From the NCBI GenBank assembly GCA_030146405.1, contig JASLBS010000153.1, positions 1 through 17,876 of the forward strand: a stretch of 17,876 bases of DNA. Direction: 5' to 3'. Every line of letters begins with the position of its first letter. Within the stretch, counting starts at the first letter, position 1. The position numbers and the translations under genes were made by a program. Below the pieces are notes generated by a model. That model saw nothing but the letters and a program-made list of their open reading frames with translations, did not search any database and was not told where the DNA came from. This DNA is from Arthrobacter sp. Lineage in GTDB: Bacteria; Actinomycetota; Actinomycetes; Actinomycetales; Micrococcaceae. Positions 1-7,343 of this stretch are shown piece by piece.

Positions 1-414
1 GCCGCAGCGAAAGAGGCCCCGCGCTGGCTCCGCTGCATCAGTGAGGCGAAGAAGCTCACCGACCTGCCTCCCCTGCACGTGTCCACGAACGCGCCCCCGC
101 CGCCCCGCATCTGGGCCGAGAGGGATCCTGAGGCTGCTGCCAGGCTCCAGACGGTCCGCCCCCGGGTGGCGCAGCGGGCTGAAGCGCTCGACATGCCGGT
201 GGAGAACCTGCTCACCCCCGATTTCCTCCGACGCATCGCCTGGCGTCCGCCCGCCGAGATCACCCTGGAATCGGTGTCGGCGGCGCTCCTCGACCTGGGG
301 GCGCGACCATGGCAGGTCGAGCAGGTGGCGGCGATCATCACCGTTGCGTTCCTCGATCCGGACCCCTTGCCCGTGAAAGGCCAGCAGGCCGGGGCGGAAG
401 CACCGGCTGTCTGA
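1..414 (+). CDS. Ribonuclease D-like protein, HRDC-containing C-terminus (5' truncated)
   Basis: The reading frame is open from the first base of the window to a TGA at 412-414, so only the last 137 residues are present and the start lies outside. The visible part reads like the C-terminal half of actinobacterial ribonuclease D: a helical HRDC-type segment with RAEALDMPVENLLTPDFLRR followed by the ending LGARPWQVEQVAAI. RNase D is a 3'-5' exoribonuclease that trims tRNA and other RNA ends in the cytoplasm. The catalytic DEDD exonuclease domain would lie upstream and is not seen here, so activity cannot be judged. The following gene has its own promoter, so this is probably the end of a separate transcript. 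Methionine or valine codons inside this fragment (for example at 79) are internal and not starts. Family assignment is from recognition of the C-terminal pattern. Confidence 0.8.
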   Translation, partial: AAAKEAPRWLRCISEAKKLTDLPPLHVSTNAPPPPRIWAERDPEAAARLQTVRPRVAQRAEALDMPVENLLTPDFLRRIAWRPPAEITLESVSAALLDLGARPWQVEQVAAIITVAFLDPDPLPVKGQQAGAEAPAV

Positions 415-437
415 CCGGTGAGGCCCCGGCGCTCCGG

Positions 438-466
438 TTGCACGCTATGTTACCCACCAGTAACAT
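438..466 (+). promoter_or_regulatory. fadA promoter with overlapping inverted-repeat operator
   Basis: A -35 like TTGCAC (438-443) is followed by a 17-base spacer and a -10 like TAACAT (461-466). A perfect 7-bp inverted repeat, ATGTTAC (447-453) and GTAACAT (460-466) separated by six bases, fills the spacer and covers the -10. A protein bound there would block RNA polymerase, as TetR- or GntR-type fatty-acid regulators do. The predicted transcript start near 473 leaves a leader of about 28 bases that contains the Shine-Dalgarno site used at 501. The regulator is not encoded in the window. Confidence 0.65.
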
Positions 467-500
467 GAGCGCGGACCAACAACTCGAAGAGGAGCACAGG

Positions 501-1751
501 GTGAGCCTAGAAACCGGGAGCACAGCCACGCGGAGATCAGCGCGGGCCGTCCGCGACGTCGTCTTCGTCGACGGAGTGCGGACGCCGTTCGGCAAGGCGG
601 GCAGCAAGGGAATCTACGCGGGCATGCGGGCCGACGACCTCGTGGTCAAGTGCATCCGGGACCTCCTGCGGCGGAATCCCTCGCTTCCCCCCGAGCGCAT
701 CGACGACGTCGCGATCGCCGCCACCACGCAGACCGGCGACCAGGGACTCACCATCGGCCGGACCGCCGCTCTGCTGGCCGGGCTCCCCCGTACCGTCCCG
801 GGTTTCGCGATCGACCGGATGTGCGCCGGTGCCATGACCGCGGTCACCACCACGGCCTCCGGTATCGCCTTCGGCGCCTACGACGTCGTGATCGCCGGCG
901 GCGTGGAGCACATGGGCAATCACCCGATGGGCGCCGACGCGGACCCGAACCCGCGTTTCATGTCCGAGCGGATCGTGGATCCGGCGGCCCTGACCATGGG
1001 CAACACCGCCGAGAACCTCCACGACCGCTTCCCGGACATCACGAAGGACCGCACCGACGCGTACGCCGTCCGCAGCCAGCAGAAACTGGCGCAGGCCTAC
1101 GACGCCGGCCGGATCCAGCCGGACCTGGTGCCCGTCGCGGCACGCCGGGCCGGATCCGGCTGGACCCTTAACACGGTCGACGAACCACCCCGTCCGGGCA
1201 CCACCGCGGAGGATCTCGCGGCCCTCCGTACCCCGTTCCGCGCCCATGGCCGCGTCACCGCAGGCAACGCAGCCGGCCTGAACGACGGCGCCACCGCCGC
1301 GCTGCTCGCCTCCGCCGACGCCGCGGAGGAACTCGGCCTACCGGTCCGCATGCGGCTCGTGGCCTACGCGTTCGCCGGGGTGGAACCCGAGGTCATGGGC
1401 CTCGGCCCCGTGCCCGCCACCGAGAAGGCACTGCGCCAGGCAGGCCTTGAGATCAGCGACATCGGACTGTTCGAGATCAACGAGGCGTTCGCCGTACAGG
1501 TGCTGAGCTTCCTCGACCACTTCGGTATCGACGACGAGGACCCCCGGGTGAACCGCTATGGCGGGGCCATCGCCGTCGGACACCCGCTCGCCTCCTCCGG
1601 GGTCCGCCTGATGACCCAGCTGGCGCGCCAGTTCGAGGAGGACCCCTCCGTCCGGTACGGCATGACCACCATGTGCATCGGCCTCGGCATGGGCGGCACC
1701 GTCATCTGGGAGAACCCCCATCACGAGCACTACGGACAGGACGCAGCATGA
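501..1751 (+). CDS. fadA: Acetyl-CoA acyltransferase (3-ketoacyl-CoA thiolase)
   Basis: This is a full-length 416-residue thiolase. It catalyses the last step of beta-oxidation, splitting 3-ketoacyl-CoA with CoA to give acetyl-CoA. Landmarks are the nucleophilic Cys108 in DRMCAGAMTA, the GNAAGLNDGA loop, the EINEAFAVQ motif, His361 in VGHPLASSG, and the acid/base Cys392 in TTMCIGLGMGG. I chose the GTG at 501 because AGAGGAG (488-494) sits six bases upstream. In-frame ATGs at 447 and 465 lie inside or against the predicted promoter and operator and have no ribosome site. The stop overlaps the fadB start as ATGA, so the two are translationally coupled subunits of a fatty-acid oxidation complex. 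The Cys context, CAGA rather than the more common CSSG, is a mild departure. Regulation is probably by repressor binding at the upstream inverted repeat. Confidence 0.92.
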   Translation: MSLETGSTATRRSARAVRDVVFVDGVRTPFGKAGSKGIYAGMRADDLVVKCIRDLLRRNPSLPPERIDDVAIAATTQTGDQGLTIGRTAALLAGLPRTVPGFAIDRMCAGAMTAVTTTASGIAFGAYDVVIAGGVEHMGNHPMGADADPNPRFMSERIVDPAALTMGNTAENLHDRFPDITKDRTDAYAVRSQQKLAQAYDAGRIQPDLVPVAARRAGSGWTLNTVDEPPRPGTTAEDLAALRTPFRAHGRVTAGNAAGLNDGATAALLASADAAEELGLPVRMRLVAYAFAGVEPEVMGLGPVPATEKALRQAGLEISDIGLFEINEAFAVQVLSFLDHFGIDDEDPRVNRYGGAIAVGHPLASSGVRLMTQLARQFEEDPSVRYGMTTMCIGLGMGGTVIWENPHHEHYGQDAA

Positions 1752-3871
1752 GCTTCGAACGCTATGACGAACTGGCGGCGCTGGTTCCCGCCGAGACCGT
1801 CACGCACTCCTACGTCCAGGACGTGAGCCTGCCCGAGGGTGCGGGGGTCCTGGCGCTGGTCACCCTCGACAACGACCTCGACCATTCCAAGCCCACGACG
1901 CTGGGGCCGAACACCCTCATCGAGTTCGGCCGGACCCTCGAAGCCCTGAAGGAGCGCGCCGCGCGCGGCGAGATCCAGGGCGTGGCCGTCACCGGCAAGC
2001 CCTACTTCCTCGTCGCCGGTGCCGACCTCAGCACGGTCAAGAACGTGAGGTCCGAACACCTCGGCCGCCTCATGGCCGAACTCGGTCATGAGGCCTATGA
2101 CCTCCTCGCCGACATGGGCGTGCCCAGTTTCGCCTTCATCAACGGTGTGGCCCTCGGCGGCGGCCTCGAGATAGCCCTCGCCGCGAACTACCGCACGGTG
2201 TCCTCGGGAGCCAACGGCATCGGACTTCCGGAAGCGTTCATCGGCCTCGTCCCGGGGTGGGGTGGCGTCTACCGCCTCCCGCGCCTCATCGGGCCCGCCC
2301 ACGCCGTCAAGGTGATGATCGAGAACCCGCTGAGCAACAACCGCAGCCTCGACGGACGCACGGCCTACGAGCTCGGGATCGCGGACGCCCTCTTCGAGCC
2401 GGCGGACTACCTCGAGCAGTCACTGCTCTGGGCAGCCGACGTCCTCCGCGGTTCGAGCACCGAAGCCGTCGCCCGGCGGCGGGCCGCACTCGCACGATAC
2501 GACGACGACGTGTGGCGGGCAGCCGTCGCCGCAGGGCGGGCCTTCGTGGAGGCGAGGACCAGTAACGCCGCGCCGGCTCCCTCGCGCGTCCTGGACCTGC
2601 TCGAAGCAGGACTCACGTACTCCCGCGAGGAATCGGCGGCTGCGGAGTGCGCGGCACTGGCCGAACTGATGCAGACACCGGAGTTCCACGCGACCGTCTA
2701 CGCCTTCCTCGACCTGGTGCAGAAGCGCGGCAAACGGCCCGCAGGAGCCCCGGACAGGAAACTGGCACGCCCCGTCTCGAAGGTGGGGGTGGTCGGCGCC
2801 GGGCTGATGGCCGGTCAGCTGGCGCTGCTCTTCGCCCGCCGGCTGAAGGTGCCGGTGGTCCTCACGGACATCGACCAGGCACGCGTGGACAAGGGCGTCG
2901 CCCACGTGCACGCCGAGATCGACACACTGCTGGGCAAGGGTCGCCTGTCCCCCGACGCCGCGAACCGGACGAAGGCGCTCGTCTCCGGGTCCGTGACCAA
3001 GGACGTGTTCGCCGACGCCGACTTCGTGATCGAGGCGGTCTTCGAGGAGCTGTCCGTCAAGAAGCAGGTGTTCGCCGAGGTCGAGGCCGTCGTGTCCGCC
3101 GAGTGCATCCTGGCGACCAACACGTCGTCGCTCTCGGTGGCCGAGATGGCCGCGGATCTCAGCCACCCCGAACGCGTGGTCGGCTTCCACTTCTTCAACC
3201 CCGTGGCCGCCATGCCACTGCTCGAGGTGGTGCGGGCCCCGAGGACGGACGACGCCGTCCTCGCCACCGCCTTCGTCCTGGCGAAGGGACTGAGGAAGAA
3301 CGCCGTGCTGGTGCAGGACGCACCCGCGTTCGTGGTCAACCGGGTCCTCGGACGGATGTTCGGGGAGATCACCGCGGTCTTCGACGAGGGCACCGACGCC
3401 GAGACGGCTGACAACGCCCTGCGGTCGATGGGGCTGCCCATGACGCCCTTCAAGCTCCTCGCGCTGGTGGGGTTGGCCGTGGGTCAGCACGTCCAGGAAT
3501 CACTGCACACCGCCTTCGGTGATCGCTTCCACGTCTCGGCGAACCAGCAGAAACTCATCGACGCCGGTCTCCGTGGCCTGTGGGAGAAGCAGGACGACGG
3601 CACCGAGGCCGTCCCCGCATCGACGCTGGCGCTGCTCGACCGCGGTACCTCGGCATCATCGGCGGAGGACGTGCTGCGGCGCACGCAGGACGCCCTGGCC
3701 GACGAGATCGGCCGGATGCTCGACGAGGGGGTCGTCGCAGCTCCTGAGGACATCGATCTCTGCATGATCATGGGTGCAGGGTGGCCCATGCACCTCGGCG
3801 GGATCACTCCCTACCTCGACCGGGTGGGCGCCTCGGAGCGCGTGAACGGCAAGGCCTTCCACCGGTCCTGA
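1748..3871 (+). CDS. fadB: Fused enoyl-CoA hydratase / 3-hydroxyacyl-CoA dehydrogenase
   Basis: This 707-residue protein carries the two middle steps of beta-oxidation: hydration of 2-enoyl-CoA, then NAD-dependent oxidation of 3-hydroxyacyl-CoA. The N-terminal crotonase domain (about 20-330) shows the oxyanion-hole segment FLVAGADLS and the two expected acidic residues, Glu141 in ALGGGLEIA and Glu162 in GLPEAFIG. The dehydrogenase part begins near residue 345 with a Rossmann turn GAGLMAG (Gly350 onward), then NTSSLSVAE and the catalytic His481 in HFFNP, followed by a helical C-terminal domain. The length matches FadB/trifunctional alpha subunits. The ATG at 1748 overlaps the fadA stop by four bases, which fixes the start and indicates coupling. 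No frame break or missing catalytic residue is seen. Expression should follow the fadA promoter. Confidence 0.93.
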   Translation: MSFERYDELAALVPAETVTHSYVQDVSLPEGAGVLALVTLDNDLDHSKPTTLGPNTLIEFGRTLEALKERAARGEIQGVAVTGKPYFLVAGADLSTVKNVRSEHLGRLMAELGHEAYDLLADMGVPSFAFINGVALGGGLEIALAANYRTVSSGANGIGLPEAFIGLVPGWGGVYRLPRLIGPAHAVKVMIENPLSNNRSLDGRTAYELGIADALFEPADYLEQSLLWAADVLRGSSTEAVARRRAALARYDDDVWRAAVAAGRAFVEARTSNAAPAPSRVLDLLEAGLTYSREESAAAECAALAELMQTPEFHATVYAFLDLVQKRGKRPAGAPDRKLARPVSKVGVVGAGLMAGQLALLFARRLKVPVVLTDIDQARVDKGVAHVHAEIDTLLGKGRLSPDAANRTKALVSGSVTKDVFADADFVIEAVFEELSVKKQVFAEVEAVVSAECILATNTSSLSVAEMAADLSHPERVVGFHFFNPVAAMPLLEVVRAPRTDDAVLATAFVLAKGLRKNAVLVQDAPAFVVNRVLGRMFGEITAVFDEGTDAETADNALRSMGLPMTPFKLLALVGLAVGQHVQESLHTAFGDRFHVSANQQKLIDAGLRGLWEKQDDGTEAVPASTLALLDRGTSASSAEDVLRRTQDALADEIGRMLDEGVVAAPEDIDLCMIMGAGWPMHLGGITPYLDRVGASERVNGKAFHRS

Positions 3872-3890
3872 CATCGGCTGGACGACAGTG

Positions 3891-3926
3891 CGAAGGCGCC
3901 CACCCGATGCCGGGAGGAGGCCTTCG
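3891..3926. terminator. Possible two-way terminator between fadB and the aldo/keto reductase
   Basis: CGAAGGC (3891-3897) pairs with GCCTTCG (3920-3926), and an inner CCCG/CGGG stem (3903-3906 with 3911-3914) closes a four-base loop. It lies between two genes that converge. There is no T-run on either side, so it is only a weak candidate for a shared terminator. Confidence 0.35.
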
Positions 3927-3961
3927 TGCTGCAAGGGCCGGCGGGCAGGAGGGGCGGCGGG

Positions 3962-4927
3962 TCAGGCTGCGGGTCGAGGGAAGATCCGGTCCAGCTCGGC
4001 GAGGTCCGCCTCCGAGGGCGTCCAGTCCGCTGCCTCGGCGTTCTGGCGTACCTGCTCCGGCGAGGTGGCTCCGGCGATCACCGAGGCGACGGCCGGTCGG
4101 GCGGCGAGCCAGGAGAACGCCACCTGGACCTCGCTGACACCGCGCTCCGACGCGAAGGCGGAGAACGCCTCCAACTGGTCCCAGTCGGCCGTCTCCAGGA
4201 CGTTCTTCCGCGTATGGGTCAGGCGGCTGCCGGCAGGCACCTCGTCGCGGCGGTACTTGCCGGTCAGCAGCCCGTTGGCGAGCGGGAAGTAGGGGAGCAC
4301 GCCGAGGCCGTAGGCCTCCACGGCGGGGATCGCCTCGCGCTCGAGGCGGCGGTCCAGCAGGTTGTAGGGGTTCTGCGCGGAGATGAAGGGGGTGTACCCA
4401 CCGCTGCGTGCCGTGAACTCGGCCTCGGCGATCTGCCAGCCCGCAAAGTTGGAGTGGCCGAGGTAGCGCACCTTGCCGCTGGTCACGAGGTCGTCGAGAG
4501 CGGCGAGGGTCTCCTCGATCGGGGTCTGCTCATCGGGTGAATGGTACTGGTACAGGTCGATCCAGTCCGTTCCGAGACGCCGCAGGGATGCTTCCGCCGC
4601 CTTGATGATGTAGCGCCGCGAACCGCGGGCACCCCAGTCGGGGCCGTTCACGCCGTCCATGTCGAGACCGAACTTCGTGGCCAGCACCACGTCGTCGCGC
4701 CGCTTCCCCAGCGCCTTGCCCAGCTGGATCTCGCTGGTACCGGGAGCCTTCCCGTACATGTCGGCGACATCGAACAGGGTGATCCCGGCGTCGATCGCGG
4801 CATGGACCACGGCGTCGGTGCCCTCCTGGGACTCGGAGGTGGTACCCGCCCTGCCCAGGTTGTTGCACCCGAGCCCGACGGTGGAGACGTTGAGTCCGGA
4901 GGAACCCAGTCTGCTGTAGGTCATCAT
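3962..4927 (-). CDS. Aldo/keto reductase, YajO/Kv-beta-like subgroup
   Basis: This 321-residue protein is a complete TIM-barrel NAD(P)H-dependent aldo/keto reductase. The catalytic set is visible: Asp53 and Tyr58 in FDVADMYG, Lys85 in ATKFG, and His129 in YQYHSPD. The motifs GKVRYLGHSNF, SAQNPYNLLDR and VIAGATSPEQVRQN support the potassium-channel-beta/YajO-like branch. Members reduce aldehydes and ketones; the true substrate cannot be told from sequence. The first ATG at 4927 is favoured over the adjacent ATG at 4924 because a -10-like TAGGTT ends exactly six bases before it, which would give a leaderless message. It is cut off from ndk by a strong hairpin terminator, so it is a single-gene unit that converges with fadB. 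Confidence 0.9.
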   Translation of the reverse strand: MMTYSRLGSSGLNVSTVGLGCNNLGRAGTTSESQEGTDAVVHAAIDAGITLFDVADMYGKAPGTSEIQLGKALGKRRDDVVLATKFGLDMDGVNGPDWGARGSRRYIIKAAEASLRRLGTDWIDLYQYHSPDEQTPIEETLAALDDLVTSGKVRYLGHSNFAGWQIAEAEFTARSGGYTPFISAQNPYNLLDRRLEREAIPAVEAYGLGVLPYFPLANGLLTGKYRRDEVPAGSRLTHTRKNVLETADWDQLEAFSAFASERGVSEVQVAFSWLAARPAVASVIAGATSPEQVRQNAEAADWTPSEADLAELDRIFPRPAA

Positions 4928-4933
4928 GGTCCC

Positions 4934-4939
4934 AACCTA
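4934..4939 (-). promoter_or_regulatory. -10 box for a leaderless aldo/keto reductase transcript
   Basis: On the minus strand TAGGTT (fits TANNNT) is followed by six bases and then the ATG at 4927. The transcript would start at or next to the start codon, and no Shine-Dalgarno site is present. No convincing -35 was found; it would overlap the ndk terminator. Confidence 0.5.
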
Positions 4940-4951
4940 CCAAGACGCAGG

Positions 4952-4988
4952 AACGGTTGCCCCGGGCACGTGACCCGGGGCAACCGTT
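4952..4988 (-). terminator. Strong hairpin terminator downstream of ndk
   Basis: A perfect 15-bp stem, AACGGTTGCCCCGGG (4952-4966) with its complement (4974-4988), encloses a seven-base loop containing CACGTG. It begins 15 bases after the ndk stop in the direction of transcription. In that direction the stem ends in TT and then TCCTGCGTCTT, so the T-run is poor but the stem is very stable. Confidence 0.85.
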
Positions 4989-5003
4989 CAGCCGGAGGAG
5001 GGA

Positions 5004-5420
5004 TCAGGCGAACCAGATGCCGATCTCGCGCTCGGCGGACTCCACCGAGTCCGAACCGTGCACGAGGTTCTGTTGGACCTTCACGCCCCAGTCGCGTCCC
5101 AGGTCCCCGCGGATGGTGCCGGGCGCCGCCGTCGTCGGCTCCGTGGTGCCGGCGAGCGAGCGGAATCCCTCGATGACCCGCTGGCCCTCGAACACTGCGG
5201 CCACCACGGGGCCACTCAGCATGAACTCCACGAGCGGCTCGAAGAAGGGCTTGCCCACGTGTTCCGCGTAGTGCTCCTCGAGCAGCTCCCGGGTGGCGTG
5301 CACCTGCTTCAGCTCGGCGATGGTGTACCCCTTCGCCTCGATGCGGGACAGGACGGTCCCGGTGAGACCGCGGGACACGCCGTCGGGCTTGATGAGGACA
5401 AGGGTGCGTTCAACGCTCAT
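5004..5420 (-). CDS. ndk: Nucleoside diphosphate kinase
   Basis: This is a 138-residue NDK, the usual length. It moves the gamma phosphate from ATP to nucleoside diphosphates through a phosphohistidine and so balances cytosolic NTP and dNTP pools. The active His121 lies in NLVHGSDS, and the KPDGVSRG entry, the GPVVAAVFEG core and the TTAAPGTIRGD loop are intact. The ATG at 5420 is chosen because AGGAGT (minus strand, 5430-5425) lies four bases upstream; a start nine codons further up (GTG at 5447) has no such site. It is the last gene of the ileS-folC-DUF4233-ndk series and is followed by a strong terminator. A -10-like TAGAGT in the 80-base gap before it suggests a private promoter as well. 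Confidence 0.96.
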   Translation of the reverse strand: MSVERTLVLIKPDGVSRGLTGTVLSRIEAKGYTIAELKQVHATRELLEEHYAEHVGKPFFEPLVEFMLSGPVVAAVFEGQRVIEGFRSLAGTTEPTTAAPGTIRGDLGRDWGVKVQQNLVHGSDSVESAEREIGIWFA

Positions 5421-5480
5421 GGGTACTCCTGGTGGGACGGGCGCCATCGGGGACGGCGACGGAATCGGTTGTTCCTCCCG

Positions 5481-5486
5481 ACTCTA
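5481..5486 (-). promoter_or_regulatory. Possible -10 box for ndk
   Basis: TAGAGT on the minus strand lies in the 80-base gap between the DUF4233 gene and ndk. A transcript start near 5474 would give a leader of about 54 bases ending in the AGGAGT ribosome site. No good -35 was seen. Confidence 0.4.
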
Positions 5487-5500
5487 CTAAAGCCGCCCGG

Positions 5501-5935
5501 CTATTCCGGGTTGGCCCTCTCCCACTCGGCCTGCAGCCGGTCCCGCTCCACGTTCTCGCGGTCCACCCGGATGCCCTGGCGGATTCCGTAGAACCAGGTT
5601 CCGGCGAAGGCAGCACCCACCAGGAACATCAAGGGCTCGAGGAACCCGCCCGCGATGATCAGGAGCTGGAGGACCCACCCGAGACCGATTCCCCACTTCC
5701 TCGTCAGGACGGCGCAGGTGAGGATCAGCGCCACGGACAGTCCGAGCCCCGAGGTGAGGATGAGCGCGGGGGAGATCTCGTCCCTCCGCAGCCCGAGAAC
5801 CGCCAGGGTGGCGAAGAAGACCACGAAGGCCTCCAGCATCAGCACGGTGGACGCGAACAGGATCTTCGTGGACCGGCGCTTCTTGGGCATGCCGGGCCGC
5901 CACTCGCGCTGCGCGCGGGTCATGCGTCGTGCCAT
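5501..5935 (-). CDS. DUF4233 family membrane protein
   Basis: This 144-residue protein has a basic N-terminus (about 1-24, rich in Arg and Lys) and then four hydrophobic segments near residues 26-49, 56-77, 83-99 and 101-117, ending in a charged helical tail (RENVERDRLQAEWERANPE). It matches the small membrane protein that commonly follows folC in actinobacteria (DUF4233). No biochemical role is known to me. The start at 5935 lies seven bases after the folC stop, with only a short AGG upstream. The spacing implies co-transcription and probably re-initiation after folC. A later in-frame ATG at 5923 is possible and would remove only four residues. The constant folC-ndk neighbourhood is established gene-order knowledge; any functional link to folate or nucleotides is only inference. 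Confidence 0.85.
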   Translation of the reverse strand: MARRMTRAQREWRPGMPKKRRSTKILFASTVLMLEAFVVFFATLAVLGLRRDEISPALILTSGLGLSVALILTCAVLTRKWGIGLGWVLQLLIIAGGFLEPLMFLVGAAFAGTWFYGIRQGIRVDRENVERDRLQAEWERANPE

Positions 5936-5942
5936 GCGTCGC

Positions 5943-7343
5943 CTACTTCCCTAGGAGCGTGCGGGCTTCCCCGACCACGGTGATGGAACCGGTCACGAGG
6001 ATTCCCCCTGCCAGATCATTATTCTCCTCGGCCTTCATCACTGCCCACTCCAGGGCGTCGTCCAGTTCGGGGAGGATGGTGATGTTCTCCTCGGCGAAGC
6101 CGGCAGCGAGCGCGGCCTGCAGGAGATCGGCGGCGGGGACGGACCGCGGCGAGGTGGACTGGGTCAGGCAGACGTCCTCCAGGATCCCGGCGAATTCCTC
6201 GTGCAGTTCGGCGAACATGCCGGCTGCGTCCTTGTCCTCGAGGACCCCGATCACCAGCACCAGCCGTGAGAAGTCGAAGGCCTCCTTGACTCCCCGGGCT
6301 GCGGCTCGCGCTCCGGCGGGGTTGTGCGCCGCGTCCACGATGATGCTGGGTGCTGTTCGGACCACTTCGAGGCGTCCCGGTGAGGTGACCGCCCTCAGTC
6401 CGTTGCGGACCAGCCCGGTCTCCAGCTCGCGCTCTCCCCCTCCGAGGAAGGCTTCGACGGCGGCCACCGCCACCGCCGCGTTCTGCGCCTGGTGTTCTCC
6501 GTGGAGTGGTACCAGCAGCTCCCCGTAGCGTCCGGCAAGTCCGGTCAGTGACACCACCTGGCCGCCGACGGCGACGGTGCGGGACTCGACACCGAACTCG
6601 ACCCCCTCGAAGCGGAACTCGGCGCCCACCTCGCGGGCCCGGTCGAGGAGCACCTGCGCCGCATCGCGCGGTTGACTCGCGCTGACCAGGAAGGCTCCCG
6701 GCTTGATGATGCCCGCCTTCTCGTGTGCTATGTCCTCCAGGGTGTCCCCCAGGAGCTCGGTGTGGTCGAGCGAGATCGGGGTGACGACGGCCACCTGTCC
6801 GTCGCCCACGTTCGTCGCGTCCGTGACACCGCCGAGGCCCACCTCGATCACCCCGACGTCGATCGGCTCGTCCGCGAAGATGGCGTACGCGAGGATGGTG
6901 ACGCACTCGAAGTAGGTCAGGCGCGGTTCGCCCTGGACGAGCAGCTCGCCGTCGACGATGTCCACGTAGGGCTTAATCTCGTCCCACACCCGGACGAACG
7001 TCTCGTCCCTGATCGGCTCCCCGTCGATGCTGATGCGCTCGGTCACGCGCGAGAGGTGCGGGCTGGTGTACCGCCCGGTCCGCAGATCGTGCGCGAGCAG
7101 GATGCTCTCGATCATCCGGGCAGTGGACGTCTTGCCGTTGGTGCCGGTGATGTGGATGATCGGGAAGGCCCGGTTGGGTTCCCCGAGGATCTCCATGGCG
7201 CGGCGCAGCGGCGCCATCCTGGGCTCCATCCGGTTCTCCGGGGCACGCCCGAGGAGCTCCGCGTACACGCTCTCCACCGAGAACCCGTCCAGCCCGTCCG
7301 GTCCTCCCGTGGCCTGCGCGTCGGTTCCGTTCGTGTCATCCAT
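5943..7343 (-). CDS. folC: Bifunctional folylpolyglutamate synthase / dihydrofolate synthase
   Basis: This 466-residue Mur-ligase-fold enzyme adds glutamate to folates, and in bacteria often also makes dihydrofolate from dihydropteroate. The ATP P-loop is HITGTNGKTST (Lys71). Further family motifs are TSPHLSRVTERI, SLDHTELLGDTLEDIAHEKAGIIKPG (read as two adjacent short blocks), HGEHQAQNA, and the C-terminal VDAAHNPAGARA. One common block, usually GLGGRxDATN, reads GLGGVTDATN here. The ATG at 7343 overlaps the end of ileS by eight bases and has AGGA five bases upstream, so translation is probably coupled to ileS. The first 20 residues are a Gly/Asp-rich extension without a family match. The DUF4233 gene follows seven bases on. 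It is part of the T-box-controlled ileS transcript unless an unseen internal promoter exists. Confidence 0.94.
   Translation of the reverse strand: MDDTNGTDAQATGGPDGLDGFSVESVYAELLGRAPENRMEPRMAPLRRAMEILGEPNRAFPIIHITGTNGKTSTARMIESILLAHDLRTGRYTSPHLSRVTERISIDGEPIRDETFVRVWDEIKPYVDIVDGELLVQGEPRLTYFECVTILAYAIFADEPIDVGVIEVGLGGVTDATNVGDGQVAVVTPISLDHTELLGDTLEDIAHEKAGIIKPGAFLVSASQPRDAAQVLLDRAREVGAEFRFEGVEFGVESRTVAVGGQVVSLTGLAGRYGELLVPLHGEHQAQNAAVAVAAVEAFLGGGERELETGLVRNGLRAVTSPGRLEVVRTAPSIIVDAAHNPAGARAAARGVKEAFDFSRLVLVIGVLEDKDAAGMFAELHEEFAGILEDVCLTQSTSPRSVPAADLLQAALAAGFAEENITILPELDDALEWAVMKAEENNDLAGGILVTGSITVVGEARTLLGK

Noticed and set aside
309..500. Upstream extension of the thiolase to 309, 447 or 465
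   Set aside because: These starts lie in the preceding gene or in the promoter and operator; the GTG at 501 has a good ribosome site.
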